Origin: Phytophthora colocasiae
Taxonomy: Eukaryota > Oomycota > Peronosporomycetes > Peronosporales > Peronosporaceae
Assembly (NCBI GenBank): GCA_018806915.1
Contig: JAGKQI010000009.1
Span: 248,001 to 312,000, forward strand
Direction: 5' to 3'
Length of the DNA stretch: 64,000 nucleotides
In this document: in pieces, positions 1-11,110 of the stretch
How positions within the stretch are numbered: the first letter of the stretch is position 1
How the letters are laid out: every line of letters begins with the position of its first letter
The notes under the pieces: generated by a model
What the model saw: the letters and a program-made list of their open reading frames with translations, nothing else
What the model was told of the DNA's origin: nothing
The model's database searches: none
Made by a program: the position numbers and the translations under genes

Positions 1-1
1 A

Positions 2-151
2 CTTCGCCTGTCATCACACAAGAAAAACCTGATTTCGAAACGAACGATAGTCGAGAGTTTTCTCGCTGATATTGATCTCATGGCCATCACTGATGTGATT
101 GACCCGTTTTCCGTGATGGAAAACCTTCAAGATACCGAGCATGAAGAGTAG
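2..151 (+). CDS. 3' end of an unidentified ORF cut by the window edge
   Basis: A reading frame enters from the left edge and stays open for 49 codons to a TAG at 149-151, directly abutting the stop codon of the transposase gene on the other strand. The tail is acidic (ends EDTEHEE-like). I do not recognise it. It may be the last exon of a host gene or part of a transposon, and a chance open frame of this length cannot be excluded. Confidence 0.25.
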   Translation, partial: LRLSSHKKNLISKRTIVESFLADIDLMAITDVIDPFSVMENLQDTEHEE

Positions 152-1282
152 TTAATCACGAGAGTAGCTTGCGCTGCTATCGTCGGACACCAGGTTAAAT
201 CCAAGTAATTCTTCGTCATCACTTGCTTGTTCATTGTCACCCAACAGAGAAGGGAGGGGGCGATTTTCTGATGCCATGGGGCCATTAGGGTCAAAATAGC
301 CTTGCATTTTCCAGCCGCAATGCTCAAAAACTCTTGACATGTCGAATCGTTCAAATCGGTGAAAAGTCTCCACGGTAAATGGTAGTAAGTCACGCCCACT
401 CTTTTCGTCGTAATGACGCTGGAAGTATCTCTTCACATACCCAAACATGAACTCGATTGGGTTGAAGAATGGGCAGTAAGCCGGTAGGAAAATAGGAACG
501 ACTCCAATACTGCGCAAAAAGTGAATTATTTCAGGGTGTCGGTGAATCGATGCTCCATCCAGTATCCACACCGAGTTCGACCCAGGATATTGTCGAACGT
601 TTGCACGTTTAGAGTATGCAAAGTCCTGGCAGCACTTCACAAACTCAACTCGATCAAATGTGCCTTGAGTGTCAAAACTATCGATCAATCCACTAACTCC
701 AATAAATGCCAGTACAGAAATCCTCGGCTTGCGTTGAAAGTCACCTCGAATCGCAAGCTTTCGCCCTTTCATGGAATATCCACGTTTTCTGATCATACCC
801 CGATTATCAAAAGAAACTTCATCAAGAAACACGAGATTGTGGTGACTCCAGTCAAGGTTTGACAGCTCCTCGACAAATCGGAATACATCCTGCTCCTTAA
901 TATGCATCGCTCGTCTTTCCAGCACCTTCCACGTGAGGCCACAGTCATGAATGATGCGCCATACAGACGACTTTGAGATCGACATACTGTGCGCGTCCCT
1001 GAATGCGGCTTGAGCCTCATCCAAGTAGGCTAAAGGATGCTCACTGTAGAACTCACAAAGCCACTTTCGGTGATTCGCCGTGAACTTCTGTTCTATCCTT
1101 GTCTGAGCACGCTCAACGGTTCCTGTAGCTTCATACGCTCGAATCCAGTTACCAATTGTCGTTTCACACTTGGTAAATGCGCGAGAGAGCTCCTTTCGCG
1201 ACAACCCATGCTCATAGAAAGCGTACAAACAGTGGAGAATAGTATTGGGGTGCGCATGTTGCTGAGTGACAGCTACCTCCAT
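152..1282 (-). CDS. Tc1/mariner-type DD34E transposase (IS630 superfamily)
   Basis: An uninterrupted 376-residue ORF. Residues about 28-60 form a helix-turn-helix (LSRKELSRAF...IGNWIRAYEATG) expected to bind the terminal inverted repeats. The catalytic triad is visible: D154 in VFLDEVSFD, D242 in WILDGASIH, and E277 in CPFFNPIEFMFGYVK, with 34 residues between the second D and the E, as in Tc1/mariner DD34E enzymes. The family cuts and pastes DNA at TA sites. The acidic C-terminal tail after about residue 330 is not part of the catalytic core. I could not identify flanking terminal inverted repeats, so it may be a degenerate element or a domesticated copy. It is one of the few unbroken long ORFs in the window. 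Start is ATG at 1282. Confidence 0.85.
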   Translation of the reverse strand: MEVAVTQQHAHPNTILHCLYAFYEHGLSRKELSRAFTKCETTIGNWIRAYEATGTVERAQTRIEQKFTANHRKWLCEFYSEHPLAYLDEAQAAFRDAHSMSISKSSVWRIIHDCGLTWKVLERRAMHIKEQDVFRFVEELSNLDWSHHNLVFLDEVSFDNRGMIRKRGYSMKGRKLAIRGDFQRKPRISVLAFIGVSGLIDSFDTQGTFDRVEFVKCCQDFAYSKRANVRQYPGSNSVWILDGASIHRHPEIIHFLRSIGVVPIFLPAYCPFFNPIEFMFGYVKRYFQRHYDEKSGRDLLPFTVETFHRFERFDMSRVFEHCGWKMQGYFDPNGPMASENRPLPSLLGDNEQASDDEELLGFNLVSDDSSASYSRD

Positions 1283-1699
1283 GATAGCAAAACACTCTCG
1301 TAGAATCTAACCACATACAGCAGCGAGCATTTTGTTAGTTAGCTAGCCAGCATAGCACACTACAATGCAACTCACCACTGGCCTGAAGTGCCCCTCTTCT
1401 TTCTGCAGTTGTGTCTTTACTTGCAGTTATTTAGCGTCCTCCGCGAAGGCACCGGTAGAGCCTTCTATGCTGGCGCCTTCTGAGCGATGCTAAGTCTAAA
1501 CAGTTTATTCATAATATACGACAACATGTTAAAGAATACGCCTTTGCTCTCAGGTACCTCCACGGATAACATACTCACACCACGCGCTTGACGAGACTTC
1601 CGCACTGGAGCACTTGGAGCAAGTTGGTTTTTTTGACCAATCGCGAGAAGGCGTCGATTGGTTGCTCCAATGTCCAATCGCCCAAGGCATCCAAATTTA
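1283..1699. other. Intergenic stretch without a recognisable gene
   Basis: Moderately AT-rich sequence between the transposase start and the first base matching Gypsy family A. A short minus-strand frame (1465-1640) is open but resembles nothing I know. No tRNA, LTR end or inverted terminal repeat of the transposon could be picked out. Confidence 0.4.
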
Positions 1700-3488
1700 G
1701 CTGGGATTGACAATAACGATATTGAAACAGAGGACACTAGATCGTCTGAAAGGATGGAGCGATCACGAGCTGGTTCATGTAAAGAGAGACTGGAACGGGA
1801 GTGCAGACAGCCTGGCAAGCGCAGCCCTACGACGCCAATGCGGGATCGAGGTTCGCGTCGAGGAAGACCAACAGGATCTAGTCACCTTGAATCGGCTAGA
1901 CGAGATCCTGACCCCCAAGACCGAAGATCTGGTGGTCCGAGTGTCCGCAGTAACTACGCGGGCCGCTCGAATGAGGACGGATGCTGCCGTCCTACAAGAG
2001 GAACTGATCCGAGAGATGAGGATCGATCGGATCAAGCGAGCGCAGGATGAAGAAACCTGGATTGTGGGATTGAAGAAATACCTGATCGGACCGATCACGG
2101 ACCTCACTCAAGCGGAATCACGATCCTATAGCAAGATCGCGTCCGATTACGAGGTGGACGAACATGATCTGCTTTACTACTGTCCTCCAACGCCGAGGTC
2201 AGACGCCGATCGGGACTGACTGATGAAGCTGGTGATCCCAGAAACGCTACAACAGGATGTCCTTCACCATTATCATACGACGCTCGAAGGTGGACACCAG
2301 GGAATCGGGCGTACCTACCAACGGATCCGGAGTCACTTCCACTGGAGGGGACTTTATCGGAGCGTGCAGAGGTATGTGGGGGAATGTGTGGATTGCGAGA
2401 CGGGAAAAGGTAGACCTACTATCCAAGGCGAGTCCCCAGGAAATTTGCAAGCGACTTACCCATTTCAGATTATAGCGATGGATCATATACCGTCCTTGCC
2501 CAGATCTGATAAGGGCAACACCGAGTTGCTGATCTGGGTCGATCTGTTCTCGGGATATGTGATCGCCAAGGCCAGTTCCTCTCGGTCCGCCCAAACGATC
2601 GCGGAATCTTATGAGGAGTGCTTGTTCCGAAGATTTGGTGCCAGCGAGATCATCCGACACGATCGGGAGCCGGGTTTTATGTCCGCTTTATTCTGGTCTT
2701 TCAACAGGATATTAGGACAACGGCAGCGAGCAACGATGACATATCGCCCCCAAGCCAATGGAACAGCGGAGCGGATGGTACAGACGACAACGAGGGCGAT
2801 CAAGATGTATGTCCAGGATCTTGATCAGAAGGACTGGGATGAGTACGCTGAACGGTTAACGTTTGCGATCAACACCGCCCACGACCGGATCCAGGGGGAT
2901 ACCCCTCATTAACTGGTACACGGGTGGGATCCGAGATCAACGTTAGAGGCCACGATACCAGTTGGGTCCACCAGGCATCACGATCGCGATCCTCGCCGGA
3001 TCCCGGGTTTGGTTGTACCTGGATCGGGTGAGAGAAGGTTACGCGCGCAAGCTGGCGCACCCGTGGCATGGCCCGTTCCGTTCACAATCAAGCTGGAGAT
3101 TGCGGGATCGGGATACCACATATTCCCGATAGTTCATGTCTCGAACTTGAAGCTGGTGCGGAGTTTCCCCGACCGACCCCGAGTGGAGTTGATGGTAGGT
3201 GAGGCAGATCGTCTGGATTTCGACGAGACCCTACTACCGGAGGATAGTTGGACCCCAGATCTAGAAGCCGATGAGTACGAGGTCGAGCGGATCTCCGATA
3301 TGCGGAGCGGGAAAAGGACCCGCTATGGCAGAATCTACCGGGAGTTTCTGGTACATTGGGTCGGTTATGATGAACCGACTTGGGTCGATGAAGCTGATCT
3401 CAACTGTGGAGCCATACTGAGTGCGTTCCTGCGGAATCATGTGAATCGAAATCGATTTGGCGTGATGCAGTCGCACGAAGAGGTGTAG
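1700..3488 (+). pseudogene. Gypsy family A copy A1: second RNase H end, integrase, chromodomain
   Basis: 5'-truncated pol. It starts inside the second RNase H (HELVHVKRDWNGSADSLA) and continues into integrase: the zinc-binding HHCC module, then the DD35E core (D in AMDHIP, D in RHDREPGF, E in NGTAERM). It ends with a chromodomain-like module (YREFLVHWVGYDEPTW). Compared with copy A4 it has in-frame stops at 2217-2219 and 2910-2912, a deletion of roughly 150 bp near 3000 and a smaller one near 3083. Nothing 5' of position 1700 belongs to the element. It is a dead remnant, but it keeps the downstream antisense ORF, making it the second informative copy of that gene. Confidence 0.85.
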
Positions 3489-3846
3489 CTGAATGTCGGG
3501 TGAGGCAACAGGGATGCTTTGCCGTGATCGAGGAGTCTGATGGGGAGTAAAATCCAGATCAGGGTGAGAATTTTATATTTGTGTATATGCATGTGAGCAG
3601 GGAATTTGACGTCGGAGAATTGGTGATCCTGAATGTCGAGATGGGGATGAAGGAGGATCAGGTTCTCAAAACGATTGAGTACGATGGGAACGACTGTTGG
3701 AATGGAGATTACACGAATCACGAAGGGAGATTACGAGAATTACGAATGGAATGTGGAGTATGGAGAACAGCCATAGCTGGAGGTTCCGAGTCCGGACCCG
3801 GGGAGAAGCCCTGTGCCTTGTTGCAGGTGACCGCAGTTAGCACGGC
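3489..3846. other. Gypsy A spacer between pol and the convergent antisense ORF
   Basis: About 360 bp separating the stop of plus-strand pol from the stop of the minus-strand ORF. The T-rich block followed by TGTATATGCATGTGA (about 3570-3596) recurs in copy A4 (about 53818-53848). A shared convergent 3' processing region is plausible but unproven. Confidence 0.5.
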
Positions 3847-5913
3847 TTACGGAGAAGCGGCCCCAGCGGGAGGAGGATCGAACTTGCCGATAAGGCGGGG
3901 AATCCTGGTAGCGGGGTGGTTGACTGGGTCTTGCCGATACTGGTTACGCCACGGATCCGCCTCATCACACTCCTCCAGAGCCTCGATCAAGTTCGCTGGC
4001 TCTGGAACGTTCGCGTTGGGATCCGCCCGGTTGGCACGCCGAGAGACCACACCGGGATACCAACGAACCGCATCTACTGCCGGAATGGGGAGGTGAAGGA
4101 AGAACGGATCCAACAGGATGTCGAGGTCGAACCACTGATTGCGCATCATGGCGGGGAAGGAGGCGAGGAATTGGCGCCAAGCAGACCCAGCCCGACTCCG
4201 CCTAGCCTTGCGAGCGACGTAATATCGCTGCAGTTCGAGATCCGCATCTTGCATGAAAGAGGTGATCTCGAAGTTATGGGTGGCCTCCCAAAATGCCTGA
4301 CGGTGCCGTTCCTCCAGTACGCGATAAGTGGCGGCCAAGGCCGCGAGGGGTGTTCCCTCCCTCTCATGCAAATCGAGGTTGAACGTGAGGGGACCCGGGT
4401 TCGCGATGTCGTTCCACGGCTCCTGGGCCATCAGATCGAGCACGTTCACGCCAGTGATCAACTCGTTGAGATAGTCGGTGCCGGGGGTCGGCGCGAGTCC
4501 AGCCTGCATCCGAGAGGGGAACAGCCAACCCGAGGGGATCAACAACCGTTTGGCCAAAGAGTTGGCGATCAGGCCCACGATCGAATACTGCCCGATCATC
4601 TGCGGATCCCACGGTTCGACGTCCGCGGCCGCGAAGGTACGCTGCCGATCGTAGCCCGGAATGAAAGAGGCGACCGGGAACAGAGGTGGTTGGAGCCCGA
4701 GAGGCGGAGAACCGCCGAGAGGAGGTGACGGCGGTGACGGGGGGCCCGGAGGTGATCCCGGAGACGGTGGGCCTGATCCATCTGGAGATGGGCTCGAGCC
4801 GTCCGAAGGCCCCGATCTACGAGCGCCGGAAGTTCGGCTTCTCGGAACCTGACCGGATTCTCGCCGGTGCGACGAGATGGATCGTTGGCGACCCATGCGT
4901 AGAGCGTCGTCCTCCTCGGAGTCCTCCGCTGCATCGGAATGTTCCGATTCAGCCTCAGGACTAGTTCCATTGCCGGGTTCCGGACTCTCGTCCGGTCGGG
5001 ATCGTAGTCAGAGTCTCCCTCTTCTTCGTCCTGTGAGTCATCATTGGTGGGGACCGACTCGGGCTGATCAGCCGGTGCCGGAGTCTGATCAGGGGCTGGA
5101 GTATCGGTCTCCTCCCCTCCGGCCTGCCCGGAAGCTTGATCCGCCAACAGATCCAGCGGGCTCGCCGTTGATCCTGCTGGGGTTGGAACCGCCGTTGGCG
5201 GAGCGGGCTGGGTTGACCCGGCGGCTCCGGTGGCAGCGGTGGCAGCGGTTCCTAGATCACGGGGGGCTGAGGAGCTCCGAGCTGGACGCTTGCGTGAAGA
5301 AGGAGGAACGGCGGGGGAAGCGGAGGTACTTCGAGATCTTTTGGTAGCACGAGCCGCCCGTCGGTTCGCGATCCACGAGGACAGCCGAGCAGAGGAATCC
5401 TCGGCGTGATGCAGCTGTTGTTCAGCTTCGGCATAATCGGCGTCCAGCACCTGGTGAGCCTGTCGGATCTCTGAGTTCTGCTGCTGGAGTTGGTTGAGCT
5501 CCTGTGTAGCCGCGTCCCGGGCAGAACGGGCCACGTCAAGGTCCGCGAGGGCCGATAAGCGATCTTGGGAGGCGGCGTCCAGGTCGACCTGGATCCGATC
5601 TCGATCCGCCGTGACTCGATTGAGATCTTGCACCACCTGATCCCGGTCGAGGTGGGCCTGGTCTCGGTCCGCGACGGCCTGATCTCGCTCGACGACCGCG
5701 GCACGATGCTTGACGGAGAGCTGGTCCCGGTCGTGCTGGATTATTTCCAGATTGCCCAAGGCATCCGCTAGATCTTGCTCCTGACTGGAAATAGCGGTGG
5801 CGTCGGCAGCCGCGTCTGGGGCTGAACGCGCGAATCCGATGCAGGCACATCTTCCAAGGCGAGGTGTGCCCGGGCCAGCTCAGCCTGACGATCCTCCGCC
5901 TCGCGTTCCAGAT
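3847..5913 (-). pseudogene. Antisense ORF of Gypsy A1 (coiled-coil and C-terminal domain)
   Basis: Minus-strand frame beyond pol, reading toward it. In translation order there is a long coiled coil with repeated RDQ heptad-like units (VERDQAVADRDQAHLDRDQ), then a basic and Ala/Pro-rich stretch, an acidic block (DEEEGDSDYD), a Pro/Gly-rich linker, and a roughly 230-residue C-terminal domain. That domain contains FAAADVEPWDP, LANSLAKRLLIPSG-like helices, NLIEALEECDEADPWRN and IPRLIGKFDPP. Copy A4 has the same order of blocks and recognisable homology, so this is not a chance frame. Frameshifts lie near 5830 and between about 4700 and 4890. The 5' end is replaced by B0 sequence at 5914. Function is unknown and I recognise no catalytic motif. 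Confidence 0.65.
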
Positions 5914-6538
5914 ACGCGGGGCGTCCTACTGGTGATGCAGTCTCGCGTGTCGAACTCGGACACGCGGCGTTGAAGGCTGCTGCCCCCAGCGAGAAGGTTC
6001 CTCGATGTAAGCTGCAAGATGACAAGTCAAACCTTGTAATCCTGAACGTTATGTCGAAGAGAGTGAACTCTCTTCGTGTCCTAGTGGACTCGGGCGCGTC
6101 GAACAACTTTGTTCGACAGGGAAGTCTTCGAAGGCTTGACTTCGAAGTGGCCGACACGCCTCGCGGCGTGTTGGAGGTGCGGTTGGCAACAGGTGCCACC
6201 GTGAGGACTGAGAAGCGTAGTCCGTGAGCGCTTCTCTTACAAACGAAGGCCGTTTGTAGAAGACCTTATCGTCTTGGATCTAGACGATAAGTTCGACTTG
6301 TTATTAGGCATGCCGTGGCTTGCACGGCATGACCCGGTGGTCAACTGGGAGAAGTGTAAGTTTGTACGCTTCAACAACACATGTGCGACAGAGAGCGATG
6401 GCCCTGTCAGTGCTGCATATGCACCAGGCGGTGCATGTGATCCCCCAGTTGAGGCAGCAGCGTCCGCCAGCGACTCAGGGAGTCGTTGGGAGAAAATGTG
6501 TGTCGACTCAGAAATCTGAGCCGAAGGGTCGCGGTCAC
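5914..6538 (+). pseudogene. Gypsy B fragment B0: protease region
   Basis: A scrap about 95% identical by eye to B1 (45711-46360). It covers the gag-pol boundary and the aspartic protease with the active-site motif VDSGASNNFV and the flap-end LLGMPWLARHD. A frameshift near 6220 separates the two halves. The fragment joins the A1 antisense ORF abruptly at 5914 and is cut at 6538 by Copia-1. It resumes for 11 bp (11398-11408) before the family C LTR. The abrupt join implies recombination or deletion. Confidence 0.8.
6534..6538. repeat. Target-site duplication of Copia-1, left copy
   Basis: GTCAC immediately precedes the 5' LTR and is repeated at 11393-11397 after the 3' LTR. In intact B1 the sequence reads through once. 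Confidence 0.9.
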
Positions 6539-7107
6539 TGTTGCAGGTGATCCAATACGATCCCGCAATGATTACGGTAAGATGTTTGAAGAAGGTCGTC
6601 ACAGAGGTTGTCTTGCGAGGGGAGGACTGCCGAAGCTTGAGGCGAGGAGGCCGAGGCGAGGGAAGTCACTTGAGGGGTAGAATGGAAATTCAGAAGTGAT
6701 TGATTGATATGAGCTTACACTGTCTTCTCTACCTGGTCTGCATCCAATCATTTGGTGCATCCAATCACCAACATTCTGTACTCGTCCAATCATCCTACTC
6801 GTCTAATCATCGGTGACGTAAACATCTTACCGTAATCATTGCGGGATCGTATTGGATCACCTGCAACAATGTTTACGCCACCGATGATTAGACGAGTAGG
6901 ATGATTGGACGAGTACAGAATGTTGGTGATTGGATGCACCAAATGATTGGATGCAGACCAGGTAGAGAAGACAGTGTAAGCTCGTATCAATCAATCACTT
7001 CTGAATTTCCATTCTACCCCTCAAGCGACTTCCCTCGCCTCGGCCTCCTCGCCTCAAGCTTCGGCAGTCCTCTCCTCGCAAGACAACCTCTGTGACGACC
7101 GTCTTCA
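6539..7107 (+). repeat. 5' LTR of Copia-1, split in two (6539-6586 and 6869-7107)
   Basis: The two pieces (48 and 234 bp after removing one copy of ATGTT) add up to exactly the 282 bp of the 3' LTR. The U3-like part contains several GATTGGA/TCCAATC repeats (inverted CCAAT boxes), which may be promoter elements. Confidence 0.9.
6587..6868 (-). repeat. Inverted solo LTR of the Copia-1 family
   Basis: A full 282-bp LTR in reverse orientation (starts TGAAGAAGG, ends CCTGCAACA), flanked by its own 5-bp duplication ATGTT at 6582-6586 and 6869-6873. It inserted into the 5' LTR of a sister element, and only a solo LTR remains. Confidence 0.92.
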
Positions 7108-7123
7108 GGTTATGAGCCCAAGC
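7108..7123 (+). promoter_or_regulatory. Primer-binding site of Copia-1 (half-tRNA-iMet type)
   Basis: GGTTATGAGCCCAAGC directly follows the 5' LTR. Its complement reads GCTTGGGCTCATAACC, the anticodon stem-loop of an initiator-Met tRNA (CAT anticodon). This is the arrangement known from Drosophila copia, primed by a cleaved tRNA half. The gag ATG (7112) lies inside the site. Copia-2 has the same 16 bases. Confidence 0.75.
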
Positions 7124-7970
7124 ACAATGTCATCTGTCCAAGATACCAAGATCTCCATCTACAAGTTCAACGGCGAGAACTACGCCACGTGGAACCGTTA
7201 TATGCGTGGCGTGTTCCTGACCAAGTCGGTGTGGAATGTGGTGAACCGCGAGACGACGCCTACGTTCACGGACTCCAGGGCCAAGGACGAGTATGTCAAG
7301 TCGAGCAACGTCGCCTTCGGTCTGATGCTCCTCCACATGGACGCGGACTACCATCATGTGGTCGACGACTACGAGGAAGCCTGGGTCGCGTGGGCGCGCT
7401 TGCGTACCCTTTACGGTGGATCGCAGAAGGCTGGACGCATTTATCTCAAGCGTCAGCTCTTCAGCATGGAGATGGCAGAAGGCGGAAACATCCTTCACCA
7501 TTGCAACGAGGTCCTCTACATCAGCGCGAAGCTTAGCAGTATCGGCGCCAAGATGGAGGACGAGGATGTGGCAATCTGCTTGCTGCGCAGTCTGCCCAAG
7601 AGCTACGAGAACGTCGTGCTCAACATGGAGATGAGCAATGCAGAGCTGCGGACGCAAGATGTGGTGAAGGTGCTCACGAATGAGCATATCAAGCGACAAG
7701 GCGAGAAGACTGCGGCGGTTGAAAATCGAGGAAGCAGCGAAGGCCTTCAACGCCGAGCGTCAAACTCGCCGGTGTGACTACTGCGGAAAATTGGGGCACG
7801 TTATCGACAAGTGCTGGACCAAGCAGAAAGAAGAAAATCGAGGAGCACGACGCGGCCTAGGTGGTCGCGGTGCCAGCAACGTTGAGTGGTGCGACGACGA
7901 TGACGACTACATCGCGTTTGCGGTCTCCATGTCGACAGCATGTGGAATGTCGTCGGACAAGAAGTTTTAA
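7112..7970 (+). pseudogene. Copia-1 gag
   Basis: Starts at the ATG within the primer site. Contains a copia-type capsid region ([20 protein letters not shown], then [13 protein letters not shown]) and, after a frameshift near 7715, a zinc knuckle [14 protein letters not shown] (CX2CX4HX4C, 7773-7814) that binds genomic RNA. A TAA at 7968-7970 ends the frame just before the protease. In a working copy gag and pol of this family are normally one ORF. Confidence 0.85.
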
Positions 7971-10900
7971 GGCTCATGGGCGATCGACAGTGGTGCAACC
8001 CACCACATTTGCAACGACAAGTCCAAATTCATCGACATCAACTTGCGCGACGAAGGCGAACTCACAGTTGCCAACGGTCAAACGGCCAAGATTTTGGGAG
8101 TTGGTACTGTTGTACAACAAGTGATTCTGCCCAACCGGAGTGTGCGTGACGTCCGAATCGAAGATGCTCTCTACGTGCCGAGTATGAACAAGAACCTGCT
8201 GTCTGTGCCTCAGATCAACCGAGGTGGAGATTTCAAGGTGGTGTTTGACGGCTCCGTGATGCACATTGCGCGCAAGTCGTCGAAGAAGATCGTTGCTTCC
8301 GCAGACCTGATCGACGGACTCTACTGGCTACGAGTACCCAAGGGTTCTGCCAATTCGACGACTACGGTCTCGATTAACAGTGTCGATCTTCATGCGCGGA
8401 TGGGTCATGCTCCGAACGACGTGCTACGGAAGATGGTTTCGAGCGGCATGGTGACGGGCGCGAAAATGCCGACATCGTCGAAGAACTCAAGCGGATGCCG
8501 CGGGTGTCAGCAAGGGAAGATGGTCCAAAACCCTTTCCGAGTAACCCGGACAAGCCCAAGTACAAGCCATTCGAGTTCCTGCACTTCGACCTTTGTGGCC
8601 CCATGGAGAAAGAGTCGCTTGGTGGCAGCAAATATCTACTGCTGATCACTGACGAAGCCAGCGGCTGCATGACGGGATTCTGTTTGCGCGCCAAGTCGGA
8701 GAGTGAAGACTGTCTGCGCAAGCTCATCGCTAAAGTGGAGCGCCAATTCGATGCCAGGGTCAAGTTCGTGCGTCATGACGGTGCCAAGGAGTTCGCGACC
8801 AACTCGCTCAAGGCCTTTTACGACAATCATGGCATTGAAGTCCAGTCGACAATTCGATATGCGCATCATACGGCTACTGCGGAACGCGCCAACCGGACGA
8901 TTGTGACTATCGGGCGCAGCATGCATCACTTCGCACGTTTGGACAAGACGTTTTGGGTGGAAGCGGCGATGACGGCAATTTACATCAAGAATCGACTCCC
9001 AAGGTCCCAGGGAAGACGCCGTTTGAGATTGTGTACAAGAGGAAGCCCAACGTGAAGCACATGCGCGTTTTCGGGTGTAAGGCCTACGTCCTGACGCCGA
9101 AGGAGAAGCGACTCAAGTGGGACCCCAAATCTCGTGAAGGAATTTTCATGGGCTATGAAGAGCGTTCCAAGGCGTATCGCGTTTATGACATCGAGGCGGG
9201 CCAGGTAGTGATTTCTCGCGATGTCACTTTCGACGAATCGACCTTCGACGAAGCCAATGTTGTTGATGATGATGAAGATGTCGAAGATGCTGCGGATATC
9301 CTTGAAGACCTCGAGATTTCGAACGACCATGGAACGCGTGAATTCAAGCAGGCGGGGAAACGCAAGGCTCGTTCTAACGCCGAGGATCGTGAACATGTTC
9401 GTCGACCGCGTCGCAGTGCTGGATTAGAAGAAGCAAGCGCTCCGGACTCCGACCATCAAGAAGCCAAATCTGAAGACAATGATGATGATGAATCGACTCA
9501 GCCGATGTACTGGCGTGCGAGTGCGAATGCAGTGGAGACGAGTGACAGCGCCGAGCCGAAGACGTTCCAAGATGCTGTGAGCGGCGAAGACCAAGTCCAC
9601 TGGCGCAAGGCGATCCGAGCAGAACTCAAGTCGATGCGACTTCGTGGAGTGTTTCGTGGCGCCAAACTACCGAACAACCAACGCGCAGTCGGAACCAAGT
9701 GGGTGTTCAAGATCAAGCGTAAAGCCGACGGGTCCATCGAGAAGTACAAGGCTCGACTCGTCGCGAAAGGATTTGTGCAGAAGTATGGCATCGACTACAC
9801 CGAGACGTTTTCGCCGGTGGTCAAGTACGTCACGCTGCGAATGATCATCGCTGTGGCCAAGTTCTTTAATTGGCCCCTCGACCAACTTGATGTCGTCACG
9901 GCGTTCCTGTACGGCTTGATGAAGGAGAAGGTGTTCTGCAGTGTTACAGAAGGCGTGGAACTTGATGACGGCTACGACTGCGTGGAACTGCTCAAGGCGA
10001 TCTACGGTCTCAAGCAAGCTTCTCGAGTGTGGAATGAGACCTTCGACGAGTATGTGCGCTCCATCGGATTTCGCGTTTCGAGCTACGATCCGTGCCTCTA
10101 CATCAAGGTTGTCGATGGTGACTGCGTTCTGATGCTGGTGTACGTCGACGATGTTTTGGTGACCGGAAGCTCTTCGACGATCATTGCTGAAGTCAAGAAA
10201 CAGCTCAAGGCACGATTCGAGATGATCGACAGCGGCAAATGTTCCTTCATTCTGGGGATTGAGGTGGTCGACAATGCGGATGGCAGTGTCACATTGAGTC
10301 AAGCTCGCTACATCAACGACATCCTGGAGCGCTTTGGCATGCAGAACTGCAAACCTGCTGCCAGTCCAGTCGACCTCAGCATGAAGCTCGTTGCCAGTGA
10401 CCTCTCGACGAAGTTGGATGCGCTGTTCCGCGAAGCTGTCGGTGCCCTCATGCACTTGATGACGTCGAGTCGCCCGGACATTGCTTTTGCAGTTGGTTAC
10501 GTTTCGCGCTTCGTGGAGAACCCTCAAGTCGAGCACTGGATTGCAGTCAAGCGCATCTTCCGTTACCTTCAGGGCACCAAGTCGCATGGACTCCGTTTTT
10601 CGCCGATCAAGGGAATCGACTTTCGTGGCTATTCGGATGCAGACTGGGCTGGTGACCACAGTGACCGCAAGTCGACTTCGGGCTACCTGTTTCAAGTTCT
10701 TGGCGGACCTGTGTCGTGGGGATCCAAGAAGCAATCGAGTGTGTCTCTTTCCACGAGTGAAGCCGAGTACATTGCGCTCAGTCTGGCAATCCAAGAAGGC
10801 AAGTGGGTGCACAAGCTTCTGTGTGAGATCCTTGACGCTGCAGGCGAAGACATCCCGGATGTGAAGATTTTCGAAGACAATCAGTCGTGCATCAAGATGA

Positions 10901-11103
10901 CGAAGAACCCTGTGAACCATGGCCGCGCGAAGCACATCGACATCAAGTACCACCACATCCGTGATGATGTCAAGCGCGGTGAAGTGATCGTCGAGTACTG
11001 CGCGACTACGACCATGCTGGCCGACATCTTGACCAAGGGACTCGGCGGACCTCGTCACAAGGACTTAACGACGGCTCTTGGCGTTCAAGCGTGTTCGCAT
11101 TGA
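7971..11103 (+). pseudogene. Copia-1 pol: protease, integrase, RT, RNase H
   Basis: Immediately after the stop comes the protease active site WAIDSGATHH. Integrase follows (zinc module H..H..CRGCQQGK, core D in HFDLCGP and VRHDGAKEF, E in ATAERANRT), with frameshifts near 8535 and 8997. The last 700 residues (8953-11103) are unbroken: RT with WVFKIKRKADG, LDVVTAFLYG, LVYVDDVLVTG (catalytic YVDD), and RNase H (DADWAGD, STSEAEYIAL, EDNQSCI, HIDIKYH). The frame ends with TGA eight bases before the 3' LTR, across a short purine-rich tract GAGAGGGGC. Confidence 0.88.
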
Positions 11104-11110
11104 GAGGGGC

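Noticed and set aside
2..1282. Abutting convergent genes read as a bacterial operon-like arrangement
   Set aside because: The element content is clearly eukaryotic (chromodomain Gypsy and Copia elements). No ribosome-binding sites or operon structure were seen.
7130..7750. 206-codon frame antisense to Copia-1 gag
   Set aside because: Same reasoning: a shadow of the gag codons.
9667..11058. 463-codon open frame antisense to Copia-1 RT/RNase H
   Set aside because: Lies wholly opposite a strong coding region and mirrors its codon bias. It has no counterpart in Copia-2 with similar content and no distinct domains. Contrast with the Gypsy antisense ORFs, which extend beyond pol and are conserved between copies.
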